This document shows positions 24,730 to 33,173 of a stretch of 64,000 nt of DNA, piece by piece. Position 1 is the first letter of the stretch; each line of letters begins with the position of its first letter. The stretch is from Pseudonocardia benzenivorans CB1190 (lineage in GTDB: Bacteria > Actinomycetota > Actinomycetes > Mycobacteriales > Pseudonocardiaceae): positions 3,224,001-3,288,000 of the forward strand of contig NC_015312.1 of assembly GCF_000196675.2 (NCBI RefSeq), read 5' to 3'. The translations under genes and the position numbers were made by a program. The notes under the pieces are model-generated. The model was given only the letters and a program-made list of their open reading frames with translations, ran no database searches and was not told where the DNA came from.

Positions 24730-25983
24730 ATGCCCGAAGTCGTCTTCCCGCTCGACTCGAACAAGAAGTTCACCGAACAGCAGATCGTCGGTCACAACCG
24801 GTGGCACCCGGACATCCCGGCGCAGGTGCAGGTCAAGCCCGGCGACTCGTTCCGGGTGCACTGCCGTGAATGGTTCGACGGCGCGATCGTCAACGACGAC
24901 TCCGCCGACGACATCCTGAACGCACCGCTGGCGGGCGTGCACGTGCTCAGCGGACCCCTCGCGGTCGAGGGCGCCGAGCCGGGTGACCTGCTGATCGTCG
25001 ACATCCTCGACGTCGGTCCGATCCCGCAGGAGGACTCCGGTCCGCTCGCCGGCCAGGGCTGGGGCTACACCGGCGTGTTCGCCACCCGCAACGGCGGCGG
25101 GTTCCTCACCGAGCAGTTCCCGGACGCCTACAAGGTGATCTGGGACTTCCAGGGCGGCAAGGCGACGTCGCGGCACGTCCCCGGGGTCTCCTTCACCGGC
25201 ATCGTGCACCCCGGTCTGATGGGCACCGCGCCCTCGGCCGATCTGCTCGCGAAGTGGAACGCGCGCGAACAGGCGCTCATCGACACCGACCCGAACCGCG
25301 TCCCGCCGCTGGCCCTGCCGCCGCTGCCCGACTCGGCCATCCTCGGCAGCCTCTCGGGCGCCGACTTCGACCGGGTCGCCGGCGAGGCCGCCCGCACCGC
25401 GCCGCCGCGGGAGAACGGCGGCAACCAGGACATCAAGAACCTGACCAAGGGGACCCGGATCTTCTACCCGGTGTTCGTCGAGGGCGGGAAGCTGTCCATG
25501 GGGGACCTGCACTTCTCCCAGGGCGACGGCGAGATCACGTTCTGCGGCGCCATCGAGATGGGCGGGTTCATGGACCTGCACGTCGACGTCATCAAGGGCG
25601 GCATGGCGACGTACGGGGTCTCCGAGAACGCGATCTTCATGCCGGGCAACACCGACCCGCAGTACAGCGAGTGGCTGGCCTTCTCCGGCACGTCGGTGAC
25701 CCTCGGCGGCGAGCAGCGCTACCTCGACTCGCACCTGTCGTACCAGCGGGCCTGCCTGCACGCGATCGACTACCTGACCAAGTTCGGCTACAGCCCCATC
25801 CAGGCGTACATGATCCTGGGTGCGGCGCCGATCGAGGGCCGCCTCTCGGGTGTCGTCGACATCCCGAACTCCTGCTCGACGGTCTACATCCCGACCGCGA
25901 TCTTCGACTTCGACGTGCGGCCAGGCAAGAACGGCCCGCACCAGGTCGACCCGGGTATGGGCGTCCCGATGTCGCCCGCCTGA
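24730..25983 (+). CDS. fmdA: Formamidase (FmdA/AmdA family)
   Basis: This 417-residue cytosolic enzyme hydrolyses formamide (and possibly acetamide) to ammonia and the acid. It shows the family blocks HNRWHPDIPAQVQVKPGD, GVHVLSGPLAVEGAEPGDLL, FTGIVHPGLMGTAPS and MGDLHFSQGDGEITFCGAIE. ATG 24730 follows AGGAG by 7 nt. Length is normal for FmdA. With the upstream channel and formate dehydrogenase it completes a route from formamide to CO2, NADH and ammonia. Confidence 0.93.
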   Translation: MPEVVFPLDSNKKFTEQQIVGHNRWHPDIPAQVQVKPGDSFRVHCREWFDGAIVNDDSADDILNAPLAGVHVLSGPLAVEGAEPGDLLIVDILDVGPIPQEDSGPLAGQGWGYTGVFATRNGGGFLTEQFPDAYKVIWDFQGGKATSRHVPGVSFTGIVHPGLMGTAPSADLLAKWNAREQALIDTDPNRVPPLALPPLPDSAILGSLSGADFDRVAGEAARTAPPRENGGNQDIKNLTKGTRIFYPVFVEGGKLSMGDLHFSQGDGEITFCGAIEMGGFMDLHVDVIKGGMATYGVSENAIFMPGNTDPQYSEWLAFSGTSVTLGGEQRYLDSHLSYQRACLHAIDYLTKFGYSPIQAYMILGAAPIEGRLSGVVDIPNSCSTVYIPTAIFDFDVRPGKNGPHQVDPGMGVPMSPA

Positions 25984-26050
25984 GTCCCGTGGGGGGTCGT
26001 CGGCCCCGGTCGCCCCGTGCGGCCGGGGCCGACGCGTGCCAGGCGTCGGC

Positions 26051-26365
26051 TCAGCGGGCGGTTCCGAGGCGCGGGAGATCGGGAAGCAGCGCGCCGAGCC
26101 TGCTCCGGGCGAGCCCGGGCAGCCGGCGTCTGCTCTGCAGGTGGGCGAAGACAGGCCGCAGATCGGGATCGGCGAGCAGCTCGGCCCGCGGCAGGTGCGG
26201 CTCGACGGGCCGGAACACGCCGTCGGCCTCCCACCCCCGGTCGGCCCGCGGCACCGCGTCGGTCAGGAAGTCGACGACGCCGACGATTCCCTGGCACCGC
26301 CCCGACCGGTAGACCACGGCGCGGGTGCCACTGGCCGTCGACCGCAGGCAGCACATCGTCCGCAC
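26051..26365 (-). CDS. Small hypothetical protein, possibly EVE-like fragment
   Basis: The 104-residue frame resembles the second half of EVE-domain proteins: VVYRSGRCQGIVGVVDFL, then FRPVEPHLPRAELLADPDLRPVF. The frame stays open upstream of GTG 26365 (encoding DLVLVRRAGSGDELD) but without another usual start codon, so it may be N-terminally incomplete or start with a rare codon. It lies between formamidase and sigA. EVE domains bind modified nucleotides; function here is not claimed. Confidence 0.45.
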   Translation of the reverse strand: MRTMCCLRSTASGTRAVVYRSGRCQGIVGVVDFLTDAVPRADRGWEADGVFRPVEPHLPRAELLADPDLRPVFAHLQSRRRLPGLARSRLGALLPDLPRLGTAR

Positions 26366-26478
26366 GACACCGGGGTCGAGCTCGTCCCCGCTGCCCGCCC
26401 GGCGGACGAGGACGAGATCCGGTTCCGGACCGGCGCCGCACCCCGCAGCCGTCCTCGGCCCGCGACCGGCCGACGTCG

Positions 26479-26516
26479 CGAAGGCCCCGAGCCGCGGGGG
26501 CGACTCGGGGCCTTCG
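26479..26516 (-). terminator. Terminator hairpin of the sigma factor gene
   Basis: A perfect 13-bp inverted repeat (cgaaggccccgag / ctcggggccttcg) with a 12-nt loop lies 20 bp after the sigA stop. No T-run follows, as is usual in high-GC actinomycetes. Confidence 0.75.
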
Positions 26517-26535
26517 TCGTGGTCGGTGCGGACCG

Positions 26536-27921
26536 TCAGTCCAGGTAGTCCCGCAGCACCTGGGACCGCGACGGGTGCCGCAGCTTCGACATCGTCTTCG
26601 ACTCGATCTGGCGGATCCGCTCGCGGGTCACGCCGTAGACCTGGCCGATCTCGTCGAGCGTGCGCGGCTGGCCGTCGGTCAGACCGAAGCGCAGCCGGAC
26701 GACACCCGCCTCACGCTCGGACAGGGTGGCCAGCACCGACTGCAGCTGGTCCTGCAGCAGCGTGAAGCTCACCGCGTCGACCGCGACGACGGCCTCCGAG
26801 TCCTCGATGAAGTCGCCGAGCTGGCTGTCGCCCTCGTCGCCGATGGTCTGGTCGAGCGAGATGGGCTCCCGGGCGTACTGCTGGATCTCCAGCACCTTCT
26901 CCGGGGTGATGTCCATCTCCTTGGCCAGCTCCTCCGGGGTGGGCTCGCGGCCCAGGTCCTGGAGCAGCTCGCGCTGGATGCGACCGAGCTTGTTGATGAC
27001 CTCGACCATGTGCACCGGAATGCGGATGGTGCGGGCCTGGTCGGCCATCGCGCGGGTGATGGCCTGGCGGATCCACCACGTCGCGTACGTCGAGAACTTG
27101 TAGCCCTTGGTGTAGTCGAACTTCTCGACCGCACGGATCAGGCCGAGGTTGCCCTCCTGGATCAGGTCCAGGAACGCCATGCCGCGACCCGTGTAGCGCT
27201 TGGCCAGCGACACGACGAGACGCAGGTTGGCCTCGAGCAGATGGTTCTTCGCGCGCTCACCGTCGCGGACGATCCAGCGCAGGTCGCGCCGCAGCTGCGG
27301 GGAGACCTTCTCGCCGGACTCGATCGCCCGGCGCAGCCGCTCGGCCGCGTAGAGGCCGGCCTCGATGCGCTTGGCGAGCTCGACCTCCTCCTCGGCGTTG
27401 AGCAGCGCGACCTTGCCGATCTGCTTCAGGTACGCGCGGACGGAGTCGGCCGAGGCGGTGAGCTCGGCGTCCTTACGGGCCTGCCGCAGCGCCTCCGACT
27501 CCTCCTCGTCCCAGACGAAGTCGCCCGACTGCTTCTGCTGCGAGCTACGGGTCGTCGGAGCACGACGGTTCGCGCCGGTGTTGGTCGGCTCCTCCTCCTC
27601 GTCGTCCTCGTCATCGTCGTCGTCGGAGTCGTCCGAGTCGGCGGTCTCGGGCTCGTCGTCGACCTCGAGGTCGTCGAGCTCGACGTCCTCGAGCTCACCG
27701 GCCTCGGGCGAGCCCTCGAGGTCGACCTCGTCGCCGTCGGCGTCGCCGTCGGCCTTCTTCGTCGCCGGCTTGGCCGCGGGGCCCGACCGGGCACGCGTCG
27801 ACTTCGTCGCGGTCTTCTTGGGGGCTCCCGTCGTTCCCGCCTTGCGCCGGCGGGCCGGAGCCGACGCCACCGCCTCGTCGACGGTCGTGTCGGTGCGGGT
27901 TGCGGAGTCTGCGGCTGCCAC
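26536..27921 (-). CDS. sigA: Principal RNA polymerase sigma factor (SigA/HrdB)
   Basis: The 461-residue protein has a long charged N-terminus (Ala/Lys-rich, then an acidic stretch near residues 60-112) and complete regions 1.2 to 4.2. Region 2 shows [34 protein letters not shown] and the promoter-melting [13 protein letters not shown]. Region 4.2 ends with [25 protein letters not shown]. It directs transcription of housekeeping genes. GTG 27921 follows GAGAGG. Neighbouring genes match the mycobacterial sigA locus order. Confidence 0.97.
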   Translation of the reverse strand: MAAADSATRTDTTVDEAVASAPARRRKAGTTGAPKKTATKSTRARSGPAAKPATKKADGDADGDEVDLEGSPEAGELEDVELDDLEVDDEPETADSDDSDDDDDEDDEEEEPTNTGANRRAPTTRSSQQKQSGDFVWDEEESEALRQARKDAELTASADSVRAYLKQIGKVALLNAEEEVELAKRIEAGLYAAERLRRAIESGEKVSPQLRRDLRWIVRDGERAKNHLLEANLRLVVSLAKRYTGRGMAFLDLIQEGNLGLIRAVEKFDYTKGYKFSTYATWWIRQAITRAMADQARTIRIPVHMVEVINKLGRIQRELLQDLGREPTPEELAKEMDITPEKVLEIQQYAREPISLDQTIGDEGDSQLGDFIEDSEAVVAVDAVSFTLLQDQLQSVLATLSEREAGVVRLRFGLTDGQPRTLDEIGQVYGVTRERIRQIESKTMSKLRHPSRSQVLRDYLD

Positions 27922-28070
27922 CTAGGCCCTCTCGCTGCGTGCGCTCTGCTCGTCGCCGGAGACACGGAGGATCCGGCTGTCATGATGTCGAGACTGTCGA
28001 TGACCTCGCTTCGTCGTGGGTCGCCGTTTCGTCTGGGTTCGGCCGGCCTCACGGGGCGGGGTACCGCGTC

Positions 28071-28076
28071 ATTGTA
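28071..28076 (-). promoter_or_regulatory. Predicted -10 box of sigA
   Basis: Minus-strand TACAAT at 28076-28071 is a near-perfect -10 element in a rare AT-rich patch, about 150 bp before the sigA start. The -35 region is weak. A leader of roughly 145 nt is implied. Confidence 0.45.
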
Positions 28077-28395
28077 ACTACGTCTGCGCCGAGAGTTCGC
28101 ACGTCGCATGCGTCGCGTGCCGTCGCAGTGCGCCGGACGGTCGCCGACGCGCCCCCAGTGGCGCTTTCGGAGGGCTCCTGCCGGGTCGTCGCCGGCGTCC
28201 CCGCCGCGGGCTCCGCGCCGCATCGGCGCTGCGTACGGGCCCGCTCCTGCGCCAGGAGGCCACGAGGGCGGGCGTCCGGCGCCCGAGCGCGGCCCCTACC
28301 GCCGCCCCTACCGCCGCCCGTGCCGCCTCCCGTGCCGCCTCCCGTGCCGTCTCCCGTGCCATCGCGTGGCCCGGCGCGCCCCGGCCGCCGACGAG

Positions 28396-28443
28396 CCCCC
28401 GTGAGTGCCGATGGTCGCCCGGCGACCATCGGCACTCACGACC
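28396..28443 (+). repeat. Palindromic element, copy 2, intergenic
   Basis: Arms 28400-28419 and 28421-28440 are perfect 20-bp inverted repeats around one C. They match the amidase copy except for one C/G change that is compensated on the other arm. The flanking ccccc and gacc are also shared. Confidence 0.85.
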
Positions 28444-28460
28444 CCGCGTCCGTCGCCGTC

Positions 28461-28540
28461 GACCCGTCGCCGACGACTCCGGCCCGTCGCCGACGACTCC
28501 GGCCCGTCGCCGATGACCGCGGCCCGGCGTTCACGACCGT
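28461..28540 (+). repeat. 20-bp tandem repeat next to palindromic element
   Basis: Four consecutive 20-bp units begin near-identical (gacccgtcgccgacgactcc, ggcccgtcgccgacgactcc) and then decay (ggcccgtcgccgatgaccgc, ggcccggcgttcacgaccgt). They start 18 bp after the palindromic element. Confidence 0.75.
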
Positions 28541-28669
28541 GGCCCGCCGATCCGACGCCCGGTCATCGCTCACGAGCGGGCCGGTCGACCCGGTCCCGGG
28601 CCGCCTGTCCGATCGCGGCACCCGACCTGAGCCTGCGCGTGTCCCGAGGGGTGTGGTCGGATTGCGCCC

Positions 28670-29560
28670 ATGCAGGCTCGACCGGACGCCGACCCCGACC
28701 CCGACGCCGACGCCGCGGGCGACGACCCCGCCGTGCTGCGGTCCGTCGCCGAGCGGGTGGCCCGCGAGGCCGCCGAGCACCTGCGGTCGCTGCCGCCGCC
28801 GAGGTCGTCCGCGGACGGGGACGGGGGTGGGGACGTCCGGGGTGCCGTGCGTACCAAGTCGTCGCCCACCGACGTCGTGACCGCGGCCGACGAGGCCGTC
28901 GAGGCGCTGGTCCGGACGCGGCTGGGCGAGCTGCGGCCCGGGGAGCACGTCCTCGGCGAGGAGGACGGCGGCGACGCGGCCAGGGCGCGCTGGGTCGTCG
29001 ACCCGATCGACGGCACCGTCAACTACCTCTACGGCCTGCCCGCGTATGCGGTCTCGGTCGCCGCGGTGCGCGACGGCGTCAGCCTGGCGGGGGTCGTCGT
29101 CGATCCCGTGTCGGGGCGGACGTGGAGCGCGGCCCGCGGCGGGGGCGCGACGCTCGACGGGCGGCCGTTGGGCGTCACCGTCGAGACCGACCTCGCGCAG
29201 TCGCTGGTCGCCACCGGCTTCTCCTACCGCGCGCAGCGCCGGGCCCGGCAGGCGCGGATGGCGGCCGGGATGCTGCCGCGGGTGCGGGACCTGCGCCGCG
29301 GCGGCTCGTCGGCTCTCGACGCGTGCGCCGTCGCCACCGGCTGGCTCGACGGCTACGTCGAGCACGGGCTGAACTGGTACGACTGGGCCGCGTCGGCACT
29401 GATCGCGGCCGAGGCCGGTGCTGTCGTGCGGGTCCCCGGCCCGCCCGGCGCCGCGCCACCCGACGACGGTCTCGGTGCCGACGCGGTGCTCGTCGCCGCG
29501 CCCGGCATCGCCGCCGCGCTCGCCGCGCTCGTCCGTGAGCACGGCGCGGCCGAGGTCTGA
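28670..29560 (+). CDS. suhB: Inositol monophosphatase family protein
   Basis: The 296-residue protein has the Mg-binding motifs GEEDGG and VDPIDGTVNYLYG (about residue 105) and the C-terminal NWYDWAASALIAAEAGA block. The family dephosphorylates myo-inositol phosphate or related sugars, feeding inositol into actinomycete lipids and mycothiol. The N-terminal 20 residues are Asp/Pro-rich and poorly conserved. It is divergent from sigA and converges with cei, as in mycobacteria. Confidence 0.9.
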   Translation: MQARPDADPDPDADAAGDDPAVLRSVAERVAREAAEHLRSLPPPRSSADGDGGGDVRGAVRTKSSPTDVVTAADEAVEALVRTRLGELRPGEHVLGEEDGGDAARARWVVDPIDGTVNYLYGLPAYAVSVAAVRDGVSLAGVVVDPVSGRTWSAARGGGATLDGRPLGVTVETDLAQSLVATGFSYRAQRRARQARMAAGMLPRVRDLRRGGSSALDACAVATGWLDGYVEHGLNWYDWAASALIAAEAGAVVRVPGPPGAAPPDDGLGADAVLVAAPGIAAALAALVREHGAAEV

Positions 29561-29614
29561 GTCCGAGGGCACGGGTGTCCGCGGGGGCAGGCCTCGCCGG
29601 GAGCGGGCCGGCGC

Positions 29615-30274
29615 TCAGCAGGGGGTGTCGCGCGCCTTCTGCAGCAGCGCGGGATCGACCGCGGGACCCGGCGGCGTGCCGGCACCGCTCTCGTCGGCGT
29701 TGCCGGACCCGTCGCCGACCGACGGGTTGGCGAGCTGGTCGAGCACGTCGCGGGCCGTCGAGCTCGGCTTGACGTCGGAGAACGCGGTCCCGACCGCGAG
29801 GTCGACGCTGTCGTCGCCGCGCGCGTCGCGCACCAGCTCGGTGCAGGGCACCACGATCGCCAGCGTGGCCGCGGCGGCGGCACCCGCCTCGCCGAAGCGG
29901 ATCTGGCCGCGACAGTCGAGGTCGCCGTCGGGGTAGAGGGGGTCGTTGCCGGGCGCGCCCGCCTCGGCGAACCCCAGGTCGCCGAGCTGGGCGGCGACGA
30001 GGTTGGCCTGCCCGCGCTGGCCGCCACCGTTGAGTACCCGCACCTTCGACGCGGCGGCCGCGGCCGGCGTCACCGACTCCAGCGACGAGGCCTCGACGAC
30101 GGTCCCGGCCGTCCCGGCCGCGGGCGCCGGACACGACGTGGTCCCGGCGCCGCCCGAGGACGTGATCAGCACCGTCGTCCAGGTGGCGAGCGCGACCACG
30201 GCGAGCACGCTCACCAGGATCGCGACCGGACGGGTGCGCCGTCGCTGGTAGGGCCGCAGCGGCCGCGCCGTCAT
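29615..30274 (-). CDS. cei: Envelope integrity protein Cei (LytR C-terminal domain)
   Basis: The 219-residue protein has a basic cytosolic start, one membrane segment (ILVSVLAVVALATWTTVLI) and an extracytoplasmic LytR_C domain (KVRVLNGGGQRGQANLVAAQLGDLGF). A short tail follows. ATG 30274 overlaps the upstream phosphotransferase stop by 4 bp. Its position beside sigA and suhB matches mycobacterial cei (Rv2700), which is linked to cell-envelope integrity. Confidence 0.85.
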   Translation of the reverse strand: MTARPLRPYQRRRTRPVAILVSVLAVVALATWTTVLITSSGGAGTTSCPAPAAGTAGTVVEASSLESVTPAAAAASKVRVLNGGGQRGQANLVAAQLGDLGFAEAGAPGNDPLYPDGDLDCRGQIRFGEAGAAAAATLAIVVPCTELVRDARGDDSVDLAVGTAFSDVKPSSTARDVLDQLANPSVGDGSGNADESGAGTPPGPAVDPALLQKARDTPC

Positions 30275-31362
30275 CGGTCGATCCCGTGGTCGAGCACGTG
30301 GTGGCCCAGCGCGACGAGCGGGTCGACCGCGCCGTCGAGGCCGTCGGCCATCTCCGCCGGCACCGAGCCCGCCTGAACCCGCGCGAGGATCCCCGCGAGG
30401 ACGACGGCGAGCTTGAACGCCCCGAACCCGACGTACCAGGGCAGCGGCGCGAGGTCCAGGCCCGACCCGGCGGCGTAGGCCGCGGCGATCCCGGCGCGCG
30501 TCGGGAAGCCGGGCAGCCGGGTGGGCGACGGGATGCGCTGCGCGGCCCGCCACACGGGGTGCTCGTCGGCCTCGCACCAGTAGACGAGCATCAGCCCCAG
30601 GTCGGCCAGCGGGTCCCCGAGGGCGGAGAGCTCCCAGTCGAGGACGGCGAGGATGCGACCGGGGTCGGCGGCGTCGTAGACGCAGTTGTCGATGCGGTAG
30701 TCGCCGTGGACGATCGTGTTGCGCTGCGTGGTGGGCACGGCGGCCGCCAGGCGTGCCGACAGCGCGGTCAGCGACTCCTCGGTGGCCTGCCCGACGCTGT
30801 CGAGTCCGCTGTCGCGAGCGGCGTCCCACTGTGCGCCCCAGCGCCGCACCTGGCGGGCCATGAAGCCGTCGGGCCGCCCGAAGGACGAGAGCCCGACCGC
30901 GTCGATGTCGACCGCGTGCAGCGCGACGAGGACGTCGACGAGCGCGGCGCCCGCGCGGGCACGGTCGGCCGGATCGCCGGCCCACCCGTCGGGCAGCGTC
31001 GCGAGCGGGACGACGCCGTCGACCATGTCCATGACGTAGCAGGGCGCGTCGACCGGCGGACCGCCGTCGGAGTGCGCGAGGACGCGGGGCACCGGGACGG
31101 CGGTGTCGCGCAGCGCGGAGATGACCGTGCGCTCGCGTCCCATGTCGTGGGCCGTGGCCGCGACCTCGCCGACGGGGGGCCTGCGCAGGACGACCGCTCC
31201 GGCCGCCGAGCTCACCCGGTAGGTCAGGTTCGACCGGCCGGCCCCGATCATCTCCAGTGTGCAGTCGGCCCAGGCGGACTCGCCCAGCCGGTCGGCGAGC
31301 CAGCGGCCCACGGTCGTCGGATCGGCCCCGGGGTGCCGCCCCGCGACGGTCTGGTCAGCCAC
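30271..31362 (-). CDS. Aminoglycoside-phosphotransferase-like kinase (ACAD10/11 N-terminal type)
   Basis: This 363-residue protein has the APH fold: an N-lobe with GAGRSNLTYRV, the catalytic loop HGDYRIDNC and the metal site VLDWELSALGDP. In actinomycetes such proteins often pair with acyl-CoA dehydrogenases and phosphorylate hydroxyacyl-CoA; the substrate here is unknown. GTG 31362 is preferred over GTG 31383 because TAGGGT at 31376-31371 would be the -10 box of a leaderless mRNA. It is coupled to cei, and I do not recall it at this place in the mycobacterial block. Confidence 0.82.
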   Translation of the reverse strand: MADQTVAGRHPGADPTTVGRWLADRLGESAWADCTLEMIGAGRSNLTYRVSSAAGAVVLRRPPVGEVAATAHDMGRERTVISALRDTAVPVPRVLAHSDGGPPVDAPCYVMDMVDGVVPLATLPDGWAGDPADRARAGAALVDVLVALHAVDIDAVGLSSFGRPDGFMARQVRRWGAQWDAARDSGLDSVGQATEESLTALSARLAAAVPTTQRNTIVHGDYRIDNCVYDAADPGRILAVLDWELSALGDPLADLGLMLVYWCEADEHPVWRAAQRIPSPTRLPGFPTRAGIAAAYAAGSGLDLAPLPWYVGFGAFKLAVVLAGILARVQAGSVPAEMADGLDGAVDPLVALGHHVLDHGIDR

Positions 31363-31704
31363 GAGCGCAGACCCTAGTGCCACCGACGGTCCGCGACGCC
31401 CACGCCGCGACGGGTGTCACGGACCGAGTTCAGGCGTGTGCATCATCCGCGTGCCGACCTGGGGTGCAACCGCTCGGCGACGACTGGTCGGCCGACGCGG
31501 CACGGGCTTGCACCCTGAGCTACCCTCTCGGCCCCGGGGGGACAGTCCCGTGCTGCGCCGGTGCCGCGTCGGGCGTTTACCGGGGGCGCCGCTGTGATGC
31601 TCTCGATTGAGACGGGCGTCACGTCGGGACCGGGCACAAACCCCGCTGCCGTGACGTTGTCGCGGCACGGCGAAGACACAGTGCAGAAGTTGAGGGTGGG
31701 AACG
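31363..31704. other. Intergenic region upstream of the DUF4193 gene
   Basis: About 340 bp hold the -10 box of the phosphotransferase gene (31371-31376) and an inverted repeat gggtgcaa / ttgcaccc (31462-31469 and 31508-31515) with a 38-nt interval. The plus-strand promoter of the DUF4193 gene is not clear. GAGGGTGGGA before 31705 is a good ribosome site. Confidence 0.5.
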
Positions 31705-32007
31705 ATGGCGACCGATTACGACGCTCCGCGTCGCAACGAGAGCGACGACATGGCCGAGGACTCGTTGGACGAGCTCAAGGCCCGTCGCAACGAGGCGCAG
31801 TCGTCCGCGGTCGATGTCGACGAGTCGGACACTGCGGAGAGCTTCGAGCTGCCCGGGGCGGACCTGTCGGGCGAGGAGCTCACGGTCAAGGTGTTGCCCA
31901 AGCAGGCGGACGAGTTCACCTGCGCGAGCTGCTTCCTGGTCCACCACCGCAGCCGGCTGGCCGAGACCCGCGGAGCCCAGTTCATCTGCCGCGACTGCGC
32001 GGCCTGA
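31705..32007 (+). CDS. DUF4193 zinc-ribbon-like protein
   Basis: The 100-residue protein is acidic in its first 70 residues and ends in two CxxC pairs (FTCASCFLVHHRSRL, FICRDCAA) that should bind zinc. It matches DUF4193 (Rv2699c-like), a small actinobacterial family of unknown role. ATG 31705 has a strong GA-rich ribosome site. A perfect terminator follows at once. Confidence 0.9.
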   Translation: MATDYDAPRRNESDDMAEDSLDELKARRNEAQSSAVDVDESDTAESFELPGADLSGEELTVKVLPKQADEFTCASCFLVHHRSRLAETRGAQFICRDCAA

Positions 32008-32014
32008 GACGACG

Positions 32015-32060
32015 ACGGGCCCGGTACCGCAACCCACACGGGTAGCGGTACCGGGCCCGT
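32015..32060. terminator. Bidirectional terminator between DUF4193 and DUF3093 genes
   Basis: Perfect 16-bp arms (acgggcccggtaccgc / gcggtaccgggcccgt) with a 14-nt loop lie between two convergent genes, 7 bp after the DUF4193 stop and 37 bp from the DUF3093 stop. Confidence 0.85.
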
Positions 32061-32097
32061 GTCGTCGAACCGCGCCGTCGCGTCGTCGGTGGCAGGC

Positions 32098-32589
32098 CTA
32101 TCCGGGGTTGCCGGCGGCCAGTGCCGCGCGCAGCCGGTCGGGATGGCGCGTGCTGACGATCCAGTACGGCACGTCGGACGCGGGATCGAGGATCTCGACG
32201 CGGACGACGGGCCCGACCCAGGCCCGGTGCATGAGGAACGCCTGCGGGTCGAGCTCGGGGCCCAGCGCGACCTGCTTGTCGCGGCGCTCGACGGTGTCGG
32301 TGCGCCCGACCAGCGCGAGCGGGACCGACTCGTCGGCGACGCTGAACACGCCGTCGGCCACCCGCACCTGGGTGCGGCCCAGCCAGTACAGGGCGCCCAC
32401 GCACAGCGGCACCAGCACGACGTAGCCGATCCACGACCGGACGCCCGGGTAGCCCATGTGGATCTCGGCACCCAGCAGGACCCCGACGCCGACGGCCACC
32501 AGGTACCACCAGAGTGGGACGGACAACCGCTCGTCGAACGCAACACGGCCGGACGTCGCAGACGGCGGGGGTGACGGGTGCTCGCTCAC
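32098..32589 (-). CDS. DUF3093 membrane protein
   Basis: The 163-residue protein has two membrane segments near residues 26-42 and 52-70, then a soluble beta-rich domain ([17 protein letters not shown]...[12 protein letters not shown]). It matches DUF3093 (Rv2698-like), role unknown. GTG 32589 is 8 nt after a TACCCT -10 box, predicting a leaderless mRNA, and it diverges from dut by 26 bp between start codons. Confidence 0.88.
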   Translation of the reverse strand: MSEHPSPPPSATSGRVAFDERLSVPLWWYLVAVGVGVLLGAEIHMGYPGVRSWIGYVVLVPLCVGALYWLGRTQVRVADGVFSVADESVPLALVGRTDTVERRDKQVALGPELDPQAFLMHRAWVGPVVRVEILDPASDVPYWIVSTRHPDRLRAALAAGNPG

Positions 32590-32597
32590 GGACGTCG

Positions 32598-32607
32598 AGG
32601 GTAGCCT
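32598..32607. promoter_or_regulatory. Overlapping divergent -10 boxes for DUF3093 and dut
   Basis: Minus-strand TACCCT (32603-32598) and plus-strand TAGCCT (32602-32607) share two bases. Each ends exactly 8 nt before its GTG start (32589 and 32616). Both genes should give leaderless mRNAs, and the two promoters cannot be occupied together. Confidence 0.55.
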
Positions 32608-32615
32608 CGACCGTC

Positions 32616-33173
32616 GTGCCCGGCTCCCTCGACGCTCCCCAGCCCGAGCCCCCCGCCGCGCCGCTGCCCGAGCCGTTCCCCGAGCCGCTCGTGGGCCCGG
32701 CGCTCGAGGTGGCTCTCGTCCGGCTGGATCCCGATGTCCCGCTGCCGTCCTACGCCCGTCCCGGCGACGCCGGGGCCGACCTGGTGACCACGGCCGACGT
32801 CGTGCTGGCGCCGGGGGAGCGGGCCGTCGTCGGCACCGGGATCGCCGTCGCGCTGCCCGTGGGCTACGCCGGCTTCGTGCACCCGCGCTCCGGGCTGGCC
32901 GCGCGCGCGGGGCTGTCGGTCGTCAACACCCCGGGCACCATCGACGCCGGATACCGCGGCGAGATCCAGGTGTGTCTGATCAATCACGACCTCCGCGAGG
33001 ATCTCGTGCTGAGAAAGGGTGACCGGATAGCCCAGTTGGTCGTTCAACGAGTGGAACACGTCAGGTTCGTCGAGACCGACGTCCTGCCCGGCTCCGTCCG
33101 CGGAGCCGGTGGCTACGGCTCCACCGGGGGCCACGACCGGCTGTCCCAGCATGCCATCGAGGAGATCGCGTAG
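32616..33173 (+). CDS. dut: Deoxyuridine 5'-triphosphate nucleotidohydrolase (dUTPase)
   Basis: This 185-residue trimeric dUTPase converts dUTP to dUMP and pyrophosphate, keeping uracil out of DNA. Motifs visible in order: [10 protein letters not shown] (1), [15 protein letters not shown] (2), [17 protein letters not shown] (3), RIAQLVVQ (4) and [10 protein letters not shown] (5). About 30 Pro-rich residues precede the core. GTG 32616 is chosen over the longer frame from 32514 because the -10 box lies just upstream. Its TAG stop shares one base with the next GTG. Confidence 0.95.
   Translation: MPGSLDAPQPEPPAAPLPEPFPEPLVGPALEVALVRLDPDVPLPSYARPGDAGADLVTTADVVLAPGERAVVGTGIAVALPVGYAGFVHPRSGLAARAGLSVVNTPGTIDAGYRGEIQVCLINHDLREDLVLRKGDRIAQLVVQRVEHVRFVETDVLPGSVRGAGGYGSTGGHDRLSQHAIEEIA

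Larger units (their letters stand above)
27922..28669. other. 748-bp intergenic region between sigA and suhB
   Basis: It holds the sigA promoter, a run of degenerate 12-bp gcctcccgtgcc-type repeats (about 28305-28365), palindromic element copy 2 (28396-28443) and 20-bp tandem repeats (28461-28540). No coding frame in it has family features; the open frames reflect GC bias. Confidence 0.7.
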
